From Phellopilus nigrolimitatus (Eukaryota > Basidiomycota > Agaricomycetes > Hymenochaetales > Hymenochaetaceae): a stretch of 64,000 nt of DNA. The position numbers were made by a program, and so were the translations under genes. The notes under the pieces are model-generated. The model saw nothing but the letters and a program-made list of their open reading frames with translations. It ran no database searches and was not told the DNA's origin. Shown piece by piece: positions 47,500-58,121 of this stretch; positions within the stretch are counted from its first letter, which is position 1, and the number at the start of each line of letters is the position of its first letter. The DNA is taken from the NCBI GenBank assembly GCA_021029095.1, contig JAJOHG010000090.1:1-64000 (forward strand), in the 5' to 3' direction.

Positions 47500-48640
47500 T
47501 GCCAGAATGATTTTTGACTATATTTTCAGCCTTTACTGCTACTGCGCAAGATCGTTGCCATTCGCTTGGAAGATTAATGTGAATGGGTACAACCTGCTTT
47601 TCAAGACCAAGTACAAAGCCGAATTTCCGATACTGACGGATGATTAGTTCGGACTCTCAGCGAGCAGCAAGCACGTTTATCTCATTCCAGGAAGAGAGAC
47701 GGAGCTGCTTCGTTGTAAAGCCTCAGTAGCTCCTTTCCCCATTGTTATCGGGTCTTGACGCATGCCATCTTCAAAGCATTGCGAATCCTAGCTCTGGCGA
47801 GACTTCAAATGCTCGTTTCGAGAACAGCTGCGGAATGAATATGTTTCTCACTGTGCGAGAGCATCATGGCATTCTTAAGTTCAGGGCGGTTCCATCACCC
47901 CTCATCCTACGTGTATTTTCGTCGATTTGAAGGATGTTCAAGTCCGTGGTGACTACTAGCAGGCAACAGAAAGTGCCAGTATCGGGTTCTCGTATTTCCG
48001 CCTCGACAGCGCTCGAACGTATCGTGCCTTTGGAGCACCTCGGTATTAGCTCAGCCCACTCGTTCCTATCAGTGCTGCCGCGGATATCGCATTGTTGTAA
48101 TAATAAAAAAAGAGGCTCATCGCGTACCTCCCAGCTGGTCGTCTGCGTGCACATATTCCATACCATGGAAGGTCGAAGTACAGCCTCCGGTACGTTGAGG
48201 AGCCTGAGCGGTTTCAGATTGTCTTCTACTATCCCGTTTTCCGCTGATGCTCTTATTGTAGCCTCGACGACCGTGTATTTTCCATTGTGCGCGAGCTTGG
48301 CTCTCCGAGCACCGCAAAAAAGGCCGATTCTCGGACCGACTCCTGCGATGAACCCGTTGCACGAGTGCCTTAGCCTCTCCAAAATTTAACCCGGAGGGCG
48401 CGCACCTCATTCCGAACAAGTGTATGATTGCGGCTCGCAAGGGACAAGTGGCGCTTGTGTTCCATACACTTCCCTCATCTGCTCTTTCTGTGCCTTCCCT
48501 CGCCTTGTACCGAGCCTTTCCATCTGACATTTTGTGAAGCTGGCACACCAAATTTCCTTGGTTCTCGCAGCCGTAAGTACGGCCACTCCTCCAAACTCCA
48601 AACTTTCACCATCCAATGAGCATAATGAATCCAAGATGAA
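47500..48640. pseudogene. Unidentified degenerate gene remnants in block C
   Basis: Counterpart of 5464-6535 and 18,548-19,440. The longest frames are 48,382-47,864 on the minus strand (172 codons) and 47,934-48,389 on the plus strand (151 codons). No domain is recognised and neither is preserved in the other copies. Confidence 0.4.
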
Positions 48641-48649
48641 AGTTCAGGC

Positions 48650-48916
48650 TAGTGCTATCTCACTTTAGAACTCTGAACATCTGCGGTTCGTTCGGAATGA
48701 GCGGTGCTTATGTTTCAAGTTCTTTCCTCATGTGCTCTCTTTGGATCTTCCCTTCCATGTGTTTTACTATCCGACAATATGTGAAGCTGGACTCGGAGTC
48801 CCTTGGGTCTCACTTTCAGAGGTATAAAATGAAGCGCAACAACTCGTAAAGATCTCCCAGACAACCTTTGAAAGACCCGCAAGCCTCAACTCCTCCGCAT
48901 CAATCTAGTTGACGAA
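48650..48916 (+). promoter_or_regulatory. Conserved upstream region of subtilase copy C
   Basis: Shared with the regions upstream of copies A and B, including the TATA-like GGTATAAAATG at about 48,821 and AAGCGCAACAAC. It is likely the ancestral promoter. Confidence 0.45.
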
Positions 48917-50766
48917 ATGTCAACTGTGCAGACTTACTCGGGTCCGAAGAATGAAGGGAGTTTCATCGTGAAGCTCAAGGCTGGCGTCGACAAGGTCGCA
49001 CACCTTCGCTGGCTCAATACTCGTCCCTCTGGCGTCGAAATCACGCACGGTTCATGGAACAGCACATTCTTTCATGGCTTTGCAGGTGAGCTTGTTCTCA
49101 TCAAGAGCGCAATATTTTTTTGGCTTTAACCGGTTTAAAACCTACGAAAATTTGATGCAGATACAATCGACGCGCTTCGAGCGAACACTGACGTCGAGTC
49201 CATCCACGAAGACGGCATCATGAGTATTGAAAGCACCGTTACTCAGAAAGCTTGATTCCTTTAGAGCTCAATACCTTACGAAACTCCTTTCTCTCCCAGA
49301 ACCGACGCTCCTTGGGGCCTCTCTCGCCTCAGCCAGGACGAACGGCTGTCTAACCAGGTCCCTGAAGCTTTGACCTTCTCGTACCGATATGACTTCTCTG
49401 CGGGCGATGGTACCGATATCTACATTATCGGTCAGTAAATTAACTTTGTATTTCCCAAACCGTTTCTTATTACTCTCGTCATCTTGTCTAGATACTGGTG
49501 AGCCTATTATAACTCCGAATGCTGAAGAAATCAAATAACTCACATCAGTTTTCGAAGGCATTAACACTGAGCATGTGAGTAACGAGTGTGCAATGGCTAG
49601 GCATCTCACTAACGCAGATTATAGGTTGATTTTGGTGGCCGTGCCCGCTGGGGAGCTACCTTTGGTGGTTACGCAGTATGTATATCTCACAGTTGGGCTG
49701 TTCCCTTGTTCGTGCTCATGGTCTGACGCAGGATGCCGACGGCAACGGCCATGGCACTCACGTCGCGTAAGTCCCTTGTTCATCTCTGACAAGAACAATC
49801 TGGGCTAATACGATACATATCAGCGGAACTGCTGCCGGCACAAGGTTTCGGCGTAGCTAAGGCCGCAAACTTGATTGCAGTCAAGGTGCTAAGAGATGAC
49901 GGGTACGCAGCTCATCTTTTATACGGGAGAATACTTCTCAATACCCCTTATCTTGTCCTTCTTTCGAATACGTCAGATTTGGAACGTTGTCCGATATGTG
50001 AGTACTTCAGTGATGACCTTGTTATGATAAACATTAACGACAGGTTTTCACGCAGCTTGTCTGGCTTGAATTTCGTCGTCAATGCAGCACTAGATTCTGG
50101 TCGGCCCTCGGTTGCGAACTTGAGTCTTGGAGGCGATGCTTCAGAGGCTCTTGACGACGGTGTCACTTCTGTGAGTTTCCCGCAAATTCTCTACTGATAA
50201 AGTCTTCTCTTAAGAGTTAACATATTTATCAGCTCGTAAACTTAGGCATCCATGTCGCCGTCGCCGCAGGAAATCAAAACATTGATGCTATAACATAAGC
50301 CCTGCGCGCGCGCCGGCAGTCACCGCGGTCGGCGCGTCCAACATCGCGGACACGCGCTGGGCTTATTCGAACTTCGGCAGCAGCGTCAACATCTTTGCGC
50401 CTGGAGAGTATATCATCAGCACATGGATTGGCAGCACGTCTGCGACGCGGCCCTTGAGCGGCACGTCCATGGTAAGCAACTAATAAAAAGCAAAAGACGA
50501 AAACCATATCGAGTTGTTGATACATTTGGTACTGTTTAGGCTTCACCTCACGTCGCGGGCCTCATCGCGTACTTGATTAGTGTAAAAGGCGCTCTTCTCC
50601 CCGCGCAGATAAGATCTGAGATTGATGCGTTGAGTGTCAAGGATGCACTTGCAGACCTCCGTGAGTATGATTTCGTGAACCTTCTAATATAATTGTGCTG
50701 AGTAACTTCATCTTTTTAATAGCGTCTGGAACACCCAATGAGCTTGCCAGAAACGACATTGCTTGA
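48917..50766 (+). pseudogene. Subtilisin-like serine protease (S8), copy C, frameshifted
   Basis: Start MSTVQTYSGPKNEGSFIVKL. The three catalytic elements are present: DTG near 49,495, DGNGHGTHVA near 49,745 and PLSGTSM near 50,460. The acceptor after DTG, missing in A and B, is intact here (ATCAG). Two other lesions break it: an extra T in AGGTTTCGG (about 49,846) where A and B read RFGVAKAAN or its equivalent, leading to TAA; and a missing base in GATGCTATAACATAAG (about 50,292) where B has GCTATTAAC, also leading to a stop. The end SGTPNELARNDIA with TGA at 50,764-50,766 equals that of copy B. Confidence 0.85.
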
Positions 50767-50972
50767 AGAGCGATTCGGTAGCGATCGCAAGTTCAAGAAG
50801 GAAATATAATGTCAAAGTCAACTAAATTTTCAGAAAGATCTCTTTTAGGAATTACATATGCATGACATTGTTCAACCACTGTTAGGCAACCTGTAAATTG
50901 AAATAAACATCTCGATTATGGAATACCTTTTATTGATTTCTATACCGCGCGTCGTCTTCCATTATATACTTA
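50767..50972. other. 3' flank of subtilase copy C
   Basis: It aligns with the 3' flank of copy B. It ends with TTA (50,970-50,972), the left target duplication of the MITE. Confidence 0.6.
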
Positions 50973-51562
50973 GGCCCCGCTCGGCTGCAAAAGTTAGCTA
51001 ACTTTTCCCCGCCAAAATCACGAGTTAGCTAATTTTCCGGTTAGCTAACTCCGGTTAGCTAACTCAATGTGAAAAGTCTGTTCGGTGCACGGCCAATTTA
51101 GCTAACTGGGTGACATGAGGTGACTTGCCGGTAGCAATCGGCTGTCACTGCCGACTCGCTTGTATGTAGTATACTGAACACTTTTTTTCTCCTTTCGCTG
51201 TGCGCATACAGGTTTTGGAAGGTATGCTTGGACATAGATAGGGTCATTATGCATCGGGAAAAAATTTCGATGAAGTTGGCACGGTTGCGAATGCATAGGC
51301 TTGTTGTACATAGGTATTTTTATGTAGAAAATGACGAGCTACATAAGCGATCACCGCTGCCAAATAAGGAGGAAAAGCCTTTTATCTTCCTTTTTTTGGC
51401 AGCGCCAATCGTTAACCCACAAGTTACGTTCTGTGATTACTACGTGACATTATGTGACAGAACCTAGCTAACTCCCCGGGCGCGGATTAGCCCCAGTGCG
51501 GCAATCCCCGACTGTCAAGTTAGCTAAACAGAGTTAGCTAACTCGTGCAGCCGAGCGGGGCC
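50973..51562. mobile_element. PIF/Harbinger-type MITE, 590 bp
   Basis: 17-bp perfect terminal inverted repeats (GGCCCCGCTCGGCTGCA) with TTA duplicated at 50,970-50,972 and 51,563-51,565. Subterminal regions repeat GTTAGCTAACT several times. The inner right part (about 51,445-51,515) resembles that of the MITE at 22,212-22,753 (TGACnTTATGTGACA, then AGTGCGGnA). Copy B has the uninterrupted site near 16,265. No coding capacity. Confidence 0.93.
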
Positions 51563-52115
51563 TTAGTGACCCGCAACGACTTGAAATATGCGTGAAGGCC
51601 TTGCATGATATTCCAACACCCCTGGTCGCCTCTGGTCGCGCCACGTTTTGCTGATTTTCTACTTCCGAAACAGGATTATTATTGATGTGTTGGTTTATGG
51701 TAAGGTCCGCAGTCACCCGTCATCGAGTTGCGTTGACCGATGACTATTCTATGGCACATTGACGACAATTAGCAGCGAGCATAATTTATAACAGTTGTGT
51801 ATGATATCTCTTCTTTAAATACGACGCCATTCATAACGGGTCATCAAAATCCATGATTATACAAATCGAAGAAGAACACACAGTGCTATTAGCGACATAC
51901 CCATGCCAGAGGGTAGACCTGTGCAGAGCCCTAACCCATGGATCAACTCCTGGTGAGCCCTATCTTGCATTACTGAGAGCACCTTTGAGGAGCATGCCAC
52001 CATTTTTCATGGTTTTATTGCAACAAAATATTGTATATCATTCCTGCCTACTACAATGTCTGTTATCTAAGCAGTAACATTTTTCTCCATCTTTGTCAAT
52101 CAGCCTCATCAATCG
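51563..52115. other. End of block C and AT-rich intergenic sequence
   Basis: Similarity to copy B fades near 51,840. Beyond that, AT-rich sequence leads to the F-box gene's 3' end. No gene is seen. Confidence 0.55.
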
Positions 52116-53408
52116 TCATTTTCCCAATACTACCTCCAAACCCAACTTTACTAGGGCTTTGTATTGAGGCTCAGTGATGCCACCAGGAACAGTGAGTTTT
52201 TTCAGTGGTTTAAATCTTGTGTCATGTGATCGAGAGTGTACCATATTCCAAAGCTTTTCAAACTTGGGGAAGGGATCACTGGAAGAAATTGCTAGTTCCT
52301 TAAGGTCAGGACAATAAGGATGTTTTTCACTCCTTGCTGTCAGTGCATCCAAAATTGTTTCGGTTGTTTCAGTCATTAGAGCTACTTCCAAATAGACCAG
52401 GCTGGGACATTGCTTCAGGTAGTTCAATACACTAGCTCCTCTGATTCGGAAGCAGAAAAAAGTGAGCTTCTCAAGGACTTGTGATTTTGAACAGCACAGA
52501 AGATCCTCAACAATAGTTGAATTTCTCGAATCAGTTGCACCCACATTCACATATAAGTCAGTCAACACAGGACAAGAAAGCTGCACAAGCAATGGCCCTA
52601 TGTCTGACCTATTAGATGCAAAGATACATAGCTTAGAGAGGTTATCAAGCTTCCACACTTGAAGAGGAGAGAGATTATGATTCTCTGGCTGTTCAATCTG
52701 AATAGAAACATCAAGTGTCTTTAGGTTTTGTGCTCTTTTAATCCACCACATAATAGATTCTATAGATGGGCTGATATATAACACAAGACCTGTGAGCCGT
52801 GCATATCCAGAATTTCTACCCTTGGGTTGCATAGTGAGGACAGTGCATGCTGCTTTCCAGGAAGCATAGTTATTGTTTCTTTTGTCATCAACTACAAGTT
52901 CAAATTCCCTGAGCTGTGGTGCATTGTCAAGGTTGGTCATTGCAGCCAATAGACCCTGAACCACAGAGAAGTCGGTCACATAAATCTTCAGTGTATGCCA
53001 GCGGTGCTGACAAGTGAGAAGAAGGGCAACAATGTCTTTCATTTCTTTGCAATAGTCTTCATAGGTGCTATAGTGAGGCAAGTGCTTGTATGAGATCTTG
53101 ATGGAGATAGGCACATTGCCAGATTTCTTCATCCATCTTCCCAGTTGGTTGAAGAGTGTTGCTGGACTAAGTCTTTTTCCATTTCTTATTGTGCTATTAT
53201 CAAGTTCAATGCCAGCCCATAGGCGAGGTGAAGTATTGGAAATTTCCTTCCAAGTTTTGCAGATTGGAACTAGACTCAGGGGTGCAGCTGAGCAAGATGG
53301 TTTGTTATTGTGGTGAGGAAGACAAGAAACAAAAATATTAGATAGGACCTCTGTTGGAAGTTCATTCAACTGTGTCCCATTATTCCGAGGGGGCATGATA
53401 TGAAGCAA
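52116..53408 (-). CDS. F-box-like protein, intronless
   Basis: 430 codons from MLHIMPPRNNG; the second Met, MPPRNNGTQL, is an equally good start. An F-box is visible at residues about 14-66: LNELPTEVLSNIFVSCLP, then LSLVPICKTWKEISNTSPRL, W. The rest shows leucine-rich-like spacing (LKTLDVSIQI, LSKLCIFASN, LTDLYVNV, LVYLEVALM, LKELAISSSD, LKKLTVPGG), typical of basidiomycete F-box proteins that choose substrates for SCF ubiquitin ligases. It has no introns and is clearly richer in A and T than its neighbours, with A/T-ending codons. Recent acquisition by retroposition or transfer is possible. Confidence 0.87.
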   Translation of the reverse strand: MLHIMPPRNNGTQLNELPTEVLSNIFVSCLPHHNNKPSCSAAPLSLVPICKTWKEISNTSPRLWAGIELDNSTIRNGKRLSPATLFNQLGRWMKKSGNVPISIKISYKHLPHYSTYEDYCKEMKDIVALLLTCQHRWHTLKIYVTDFSVVQGLLAAMTNLDNAPQLREFELVVDDKRNNNYASWKAACTVLTMQPKGRNSGYARLTGLVLYISPSIESIMWWIKRAQNLKTLDVSIQIEQPENHNLSPLQVWKLDNLSKLCIFASNRSDIGPLLVQLSCPVLTDLYVNVGATDSRNSTIVEDLLCCSKSQVLEKLTFFCFRIRGASVLNYLKQCPSLVYLEVALMTETTETILDALTARSEKHPYCPDLKELAISSSDPFPKFEKLWNMVHSRSHDTRFKPLKKLTVPGGITEPQYKALVKLGLEVVLGK

Positions 53409-53741
53409 GTGTGTCTCTATGGGATGGTGGTGTGAAGCAGGTTTGTGTCTTGGAAGATAGGGGCAAACAGAAGTGAGATGAAATGATAAAATTTATACCT
53501 TTGCTTCAAAATTATTACATAACACAAGCAGGAAATGTGTACTAGCAGAGATGCCAAAGTTCTGATTGGTTTGCAGTTTAGTCAAAAGAGCAAAGCTGCA
53601 AACCTTGAAAACCAACACAAAAAATACTGAACTAAAGCAAAACTACTAATTACTGCCCTGATTGGGTTAGAACCAACCCCCCCCCCCCCCCCACCCACCA
53701 CACACACACACACATGACACATGCTCTCTCTCTCTACCCAC
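53409..53741. other. Upstream region of the F-box gene with simple repeats
   Basis: AT-rich promoter-side sequence, then the poly-C/CA microsatellite. It replaces the 5' part expected for the kinase-like copy 2. Confidence 0.5.
53677..53714. repeat. Poly-C tract and CA microsatellite
   Basis: Sixteen C at 53,677-53,692 are followed by a C/A-rich stretch and (CA)n at 53,700-53,714. A short CT run lies at about 53,725-53,737. Confidence 0.9.
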
Positions 53742-54936
53742 CTGGAAAAAGTCATTTTGAACGTCGGTTTGCCGCTTGCTCGTGAAGGAATTGACTATTG
53801 ACTTTGTCTGACATGCCGCTTTGTACATGGCTTCATGGAAAACGGAGTGGCTTTTCCTGACTTCGTACAATCATTGGATCTTCCTTCGTCTTCATCGTGG
53901 CGGTCTTCACTCCCCTGATGAACAACCTTATGTGACGTATTCACCTATGCTCTCGATCGAGGGCGATACCAGAGCTTTTCGCGCTTTTCTTGGTGCCATC
54001 CTGGCTGCTGCGGGTAAAGTTAATGTGCCCACGCTGGAAATAAAAGAAGATATCCGCCTCGATGAGATTGCCAAAGATGCAAAACCCAAGTCAGAAGATT
54101 CTCCTGAAGAACTTTGTGCGTTAAAATTACCATGGCACCACCAGAAATACCAGAGCCATACTGGTTCTCTCTTCAAGAAATAAATCCTACGTCCACGACC
54201 GGGCTGACGGACAATACCGGTGAACCTATCTACTTGCGGCTCACTCGTCCTCTCGGCCATGGCTCTACACGATTCGTCTATGAAGGCCAATTGGAGACGA
54301 AGAGCGCTCAGGATAACTGGATTCCACGAGCATTCGCCGTCAAATTTGTCGAGGTTCTGAAGACTGAAGATGAGAGTAGACGTGACCGACTTCGACATGA
54401 GTTCGGCATTTACCAAATCCTGGAACGCGCATGTCGTCAGCCCGGGCAGCTGTCGAAGCGCATTGCTCCTCAGTGCTTTGGGATGTTCGAGAGCGGCAAT
54501 CTTTCTGTCCTGATATTGGAACTGCATGGCAGTGCTTTGCGGAAGTGGGAAGATTTGAATCAGACTGAAAAGTGAGTGATCTGGGTTTATTGATACGTTC
54601 TGACCTCAATTTTTCCATATAAATGATTTTAGGGAGAAGGTCTTAGAAGTGGCCCAGGAGTTACATGGCCTAGATATAGTCCATGAGGACCTTGAACCAC
54701 GTAATGTTGTTCGAACCATCGCTGGCGGATTCTCCATCCTCGATTTCACTGAGTCTCGAATGCATAATTGCAAAGAAAAGAAACCGGTAAAGACGCATGG
54801 CTTTAACTTGTAAATTATTTTCAAAGACTGATGTGATCCTTGTTACTTGTAGAGTTGTAGAAGCCCTGATAAGCTGATGCGGTGTAGAGAGCTACGTCTT
54901 CTGTCGGAAGCACTGTGGGAAAGGATTCCTTCATGA
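53742..54936 (+). pseudogene. Nuclease-like/kinase-like fusion gene, copy 2, 5'-truncated and frameshifted
   Basis: The 5' part, including the nuclease-like segment, is missing: similarity starts at about 53,742, right after the microsatellite. The acceptor before ALYMASWKTEWLF is altered (GACATG where the others have CAG). A base is missing in GCGTTAAAATTACC (about 54,122; copy 3 has GCGTTAAGAATCACC). The glycine loop reads GHGSTRFVYEG, losing a glycine. The rest (FAVKFVEV, VHEDLEPRNVV, LDFTES, and RCRELRLLSEALWERIPS with TGA at 54,934-54,936) is preserved. Confidence 0.8.
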
Positions 54937-55745
54937 AATGGCGCTGACCCCTGTTCGCGGTCTAGCAATGTCGTGCACTATATACTCAGGAGCTGTATCA
55001 ACGTTAGCATGGACATTATGTTTGTTGTCCAGTCTTGATGTTGGCACATTGGCTTTTTAATAATTAATATTATCACTGTATTCTGACTCAAAGATTAACA
55101 AACAATAATACAACAGAGATACATATGATGACCATTGTCCAAGAAGTGTCGTTCACACCGTAACGTACATCGTTTTGGAATTTAATTAGCCATTGGAAGC
55201 ACGGACTTGATTTCGAGACTCGTATGCGGTCCGGCACTTTGTCAAGCTTATATCTCAGCAACCACTGGACGGTTTTTCGCGATTCTAGTGGCACCTTGTA
55301 GGGAATTTCTTGAAATATTTTATTCTGATTTTTGATTTGAGGGAGGAAGATTATTTGAGATCTTGAAAAGTGACCCCCTTTTTAATCTGGCTCTACTGGC
55401 TGCACTTTTTGTCTGATTGATTTGGTCACTGATGACATTTTGTAGGGAAGAAACTAAACTAATTTTTCAAATTTAAACCAAAGCAAAATATTGAGTCTGT
55501 GACTTTTTATGTGTGCGTCTTGTATGTTCCAATACTTTTGTGAGCCACTGTATGCGCTGTTCTTTGCTAACTGGACAAATCATAATAAGTTATGACATTG
55601 ATTATACTAATAGACACAGAAAATGTAAATAGCAAGCGTTATCCCGAGGTTCCTAACGCAGAGGAACACAACCATATGCTACCGTCCATGGGTGCTGCCA
55701 CTCATTCGACGTGACGCTAGGACTGGACTTACAACCGGCGAATCA
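54937..55745. other. AT-rich linker between kinase copy 2 and TCP11
   Basis: Contains the Tc1-like remnant and, at 55,580-55,640, the linker shared with 20,305-20,380. No gene is seen. Confidence 0.6.
55080..55550. mobile_element. Remnant of a Tc1-like element
   Basis: The right end reads CCAATACTTTTGTGAGCCAC-TG followed by TA (55,551-55,552). Inverted, this is CAGTGGCTCACAAAAGTATT, a terminus common in fungal Tc1-like transposons. The inner sequence (GCACTTTGTCAAGCTTATAT, CTCAGCAACCACTGGACGG, GGCACCTTGTAGGGAATTT) resembles the long subterminal regions of such elements. A matching left terminus and a transposase are not found, so the left limit is approximate. Confidence 0.6.
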
Positions 55746-57871
55746 TCACTGGGAGCTTCCGAAATCGAGCGTTCCCACCCACGTCCCTCGCACCCACTCA
55801 ACGACGTCTGCGAGCTCACCCAATGCTACACCGACGCCGCGTTGCAGCACAGGGTCGTCATAACCCTTCACCTGCTCTGACGCTGTGATAGCGTGCCGCA
55901 GATCGCCATGCCTCTGCGCCTGCGCCTGCGAGGACGGGAGGCGTATGCGCAAGCTCGGATCGGGCCTTAGGCGCTTGCGGTCGCGCCCCGTCTGCATGGC
56001 GTCCGGGACATGTGCGGCACGGGCGCGCTCTTGGGACTGGAGCGCGGAGGTGAGGCTGGACGCGAGCGCACCGAGAAGCCGCCTGCGGAGGAGGATGAAG
56101 ACGCCGTTCGTGGGTTTTAGGAGCGCATCGACGGAGTTGCGAAGCATCTGCTCTTCTGGTTGATGTGGAGAGGCTGGAGGAATTGTGTTAGGGTTCTCGA
56201 TCACTCGAGAAGTACTGAGACGCCGATGTTCGCGTGCAACCTCGTCCGCGAGGTGGATCAGCTTCGTCGTCCCGCTATCCTGCGAGGTCTCGTCGATCTC
56301 GATCATAAGCAAAGAAAGAACGCGCTCTGTAAACGTGCGCTCTTCGGCGCTCGTGGAATTTTGATGACTCAAAGAAGTAGAGGATGGAATTTCAATGTTT
56401 GCATTTGCTGCATTCGAATGAGAGCGGAGCGGGACGAGCGTTCGCAGAACGGCAGCAATGACGAGCGCTTGCAGATGATTCTGCAGACGCAGCAGATCGT
56501 TCGTTGAGAATAGGAACTGGGGCGGAAGCACGTTGGTATTGGCGAGGGCATCAGTCCCAGATCCGGGTCGGGCAGTCGAGGACGAAGAAGACTCGCTTGA
56601 ATTGGGAAGCGGATAAGACACCGCGACGTCCGAACCGAGTGCCTGCACGAGGCGGCGGACCCAGCGTGCGTCCTGCCTCTCCGAATCATCGGGTTCCGAG
56701 TGCGCATCTGCCAGCCACGTCTGCCAGCGCTCACGCACGCACTGTGTACCATACAGTGCGAGAACAGCTTTCCGTTCCTTTTCTTGCGCGGCTCGCGAGA
56801 CCTCGTCTGCTAACTCCTCATCGCTCACAACGCTAAATGCAACGGATGCGAGGTCCGCCTTCATCACGTCTGCAAGGCGCAACAATTCCTTGACAGCGGC
56901 CACGATGCACGCAGGAAGGGTCATGGGGGTCGACGAGTCAGAGTCTGAGTCAGACGAGGAGCCCGAAGGAGTGATTGGACTGAGGATGGCGATAACGGCA
57001 TTCAAATCGGGGTCGCGCACGGGCGCACAGCGCGTCTTAAGCGCTGCTGCGAGTTGTTTAAGGTGACGGACCGCAGAGACGAGCGGGGCGGACGTGGGTG
57101 AGAGGGGTGCGGCGAGCGTGACCATACTAGGGTGTGTCGGCGGGAGGAGCGAGAGGAGCGCAGTGTGCAGATCGGCATAGAGGCGCTTCAGGCGCGTGAG
57201 CTGGCGCGCGGGCGCGGGGTCCGCGAGGCTCTCCATCGCCTGCGAGAAGGGACGGAGAGACAGGGTCAACGATACGCCGCACGCAAGAGAGACACATGCG
57301 TAGGCACCTCGTCCCAGAACGCCTTCTGCACGATCTCCTCCACCGTCGCCTGGAGCGTCGGTGGCGCGCCGGATGCGGCCTGCCCGTCGGGCGGACCGGA
57401 CTGGTTAAGCGCGTGGGCGGCCTCTGGGCTTGAAAGTGCGGCGCGGAGGGACTTGCCGGGCGGAACGACCTTGTCGGGCGCAGTGGCGAGAACGTGCAGA
57501 AATGCAACCTCGTTCAGTTGAGCCATTAATTCGGCGTCGATGAGGTGTGCGTGCACTCCGTTGGTGCGCCACGGCAAGCTTGCTGGAGAACGCGAGGGTG
57601 GTAGCGGAGCCGCCACGATAGTGAAGTTGCTAGGTTTGTTCATCAGCTGCGCTTCAACTAGATCTTTCGCGAGCGCTCGCTCGGTGTCGGTAGTTCCCCA
57701 AAGGCCCTGTTCTTCGAGCTGGGCGAGGAGCTCTGCCACTTTGCGCGCCGCTTCGTCGCCCGACTGGCTTGTATGCGCCATCTCATCGAGTATAGCAAGC
57801 GAGGACGCGAGCAAGCTGTTCTGGGGATGCTCTAAAACTTTCTGTCGGAGTGCGACGCGTACGGCGTCCAT
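55746..57871 (-). CDS. T-complex 11 (TCP11/SOK1-like) family protein
   Basis: Two exons: 57,871 to about 57,280 and about 57,225 to 55,746, with a short intron whose exact ends are ambiguous. The first exon holds MDAVRVALRQKVLEHPQNSL and VEEIVQKAFWDEV, the family's characteristic region before the helical core. The second holds LTRLKRLYADLHTALLSLLP, SAVRHLKQLAAALKTRCAPV and ACIVAAVKELLRLADVMKAD. These are followed by CVRERWQTWLA, FSTNDLLRLQNHLQALVIAA and the C-terminal VKGYDDPVLQRGVGVALGEL. Relatives are linked to cAMP/PKA signalling (yeast Sok1, mouse Tcp11), but the molecular role is unclear. It is the intact counterpart of the three relics in blocks A-C. Stop at 55,746-55,748. Confidence 0.85.
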
Positions 57872-58121
57872 AGCAGAGCACGGTTGTTGTCGTCGTCGTC
57901 AAGGTCAAGGGCGCGAAATCGTCAATAGCACACAAACCAGAATCATCCCAATGTGGTTACCAAGAAATACAGTCGATACGTCAGCTACATGCATATGTAC
58001 ATGTACAAGATACAAAAAAAGGGGGGAAGAAATACACAGCAAGACCAAAGAAAATAGAAACAGTACAACAGCATTGAATAAATATCAGCGATAATAATTA
58101 GTACTGAGCAAAAAGTAGAAA

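Larger units (their letters stand above)
46870..51840. repeat. Segmental duplication block, copy C (inverted)
   Basis: It carries the same components as copies A and B in reverse orientation: TCP11 fragment, unidentified relic, subtilase on the plus strand, and the 3' flank to about 51,840. It contains a PIF/Harbinger-type MITE absent from A and B. Confidence 0.85.
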
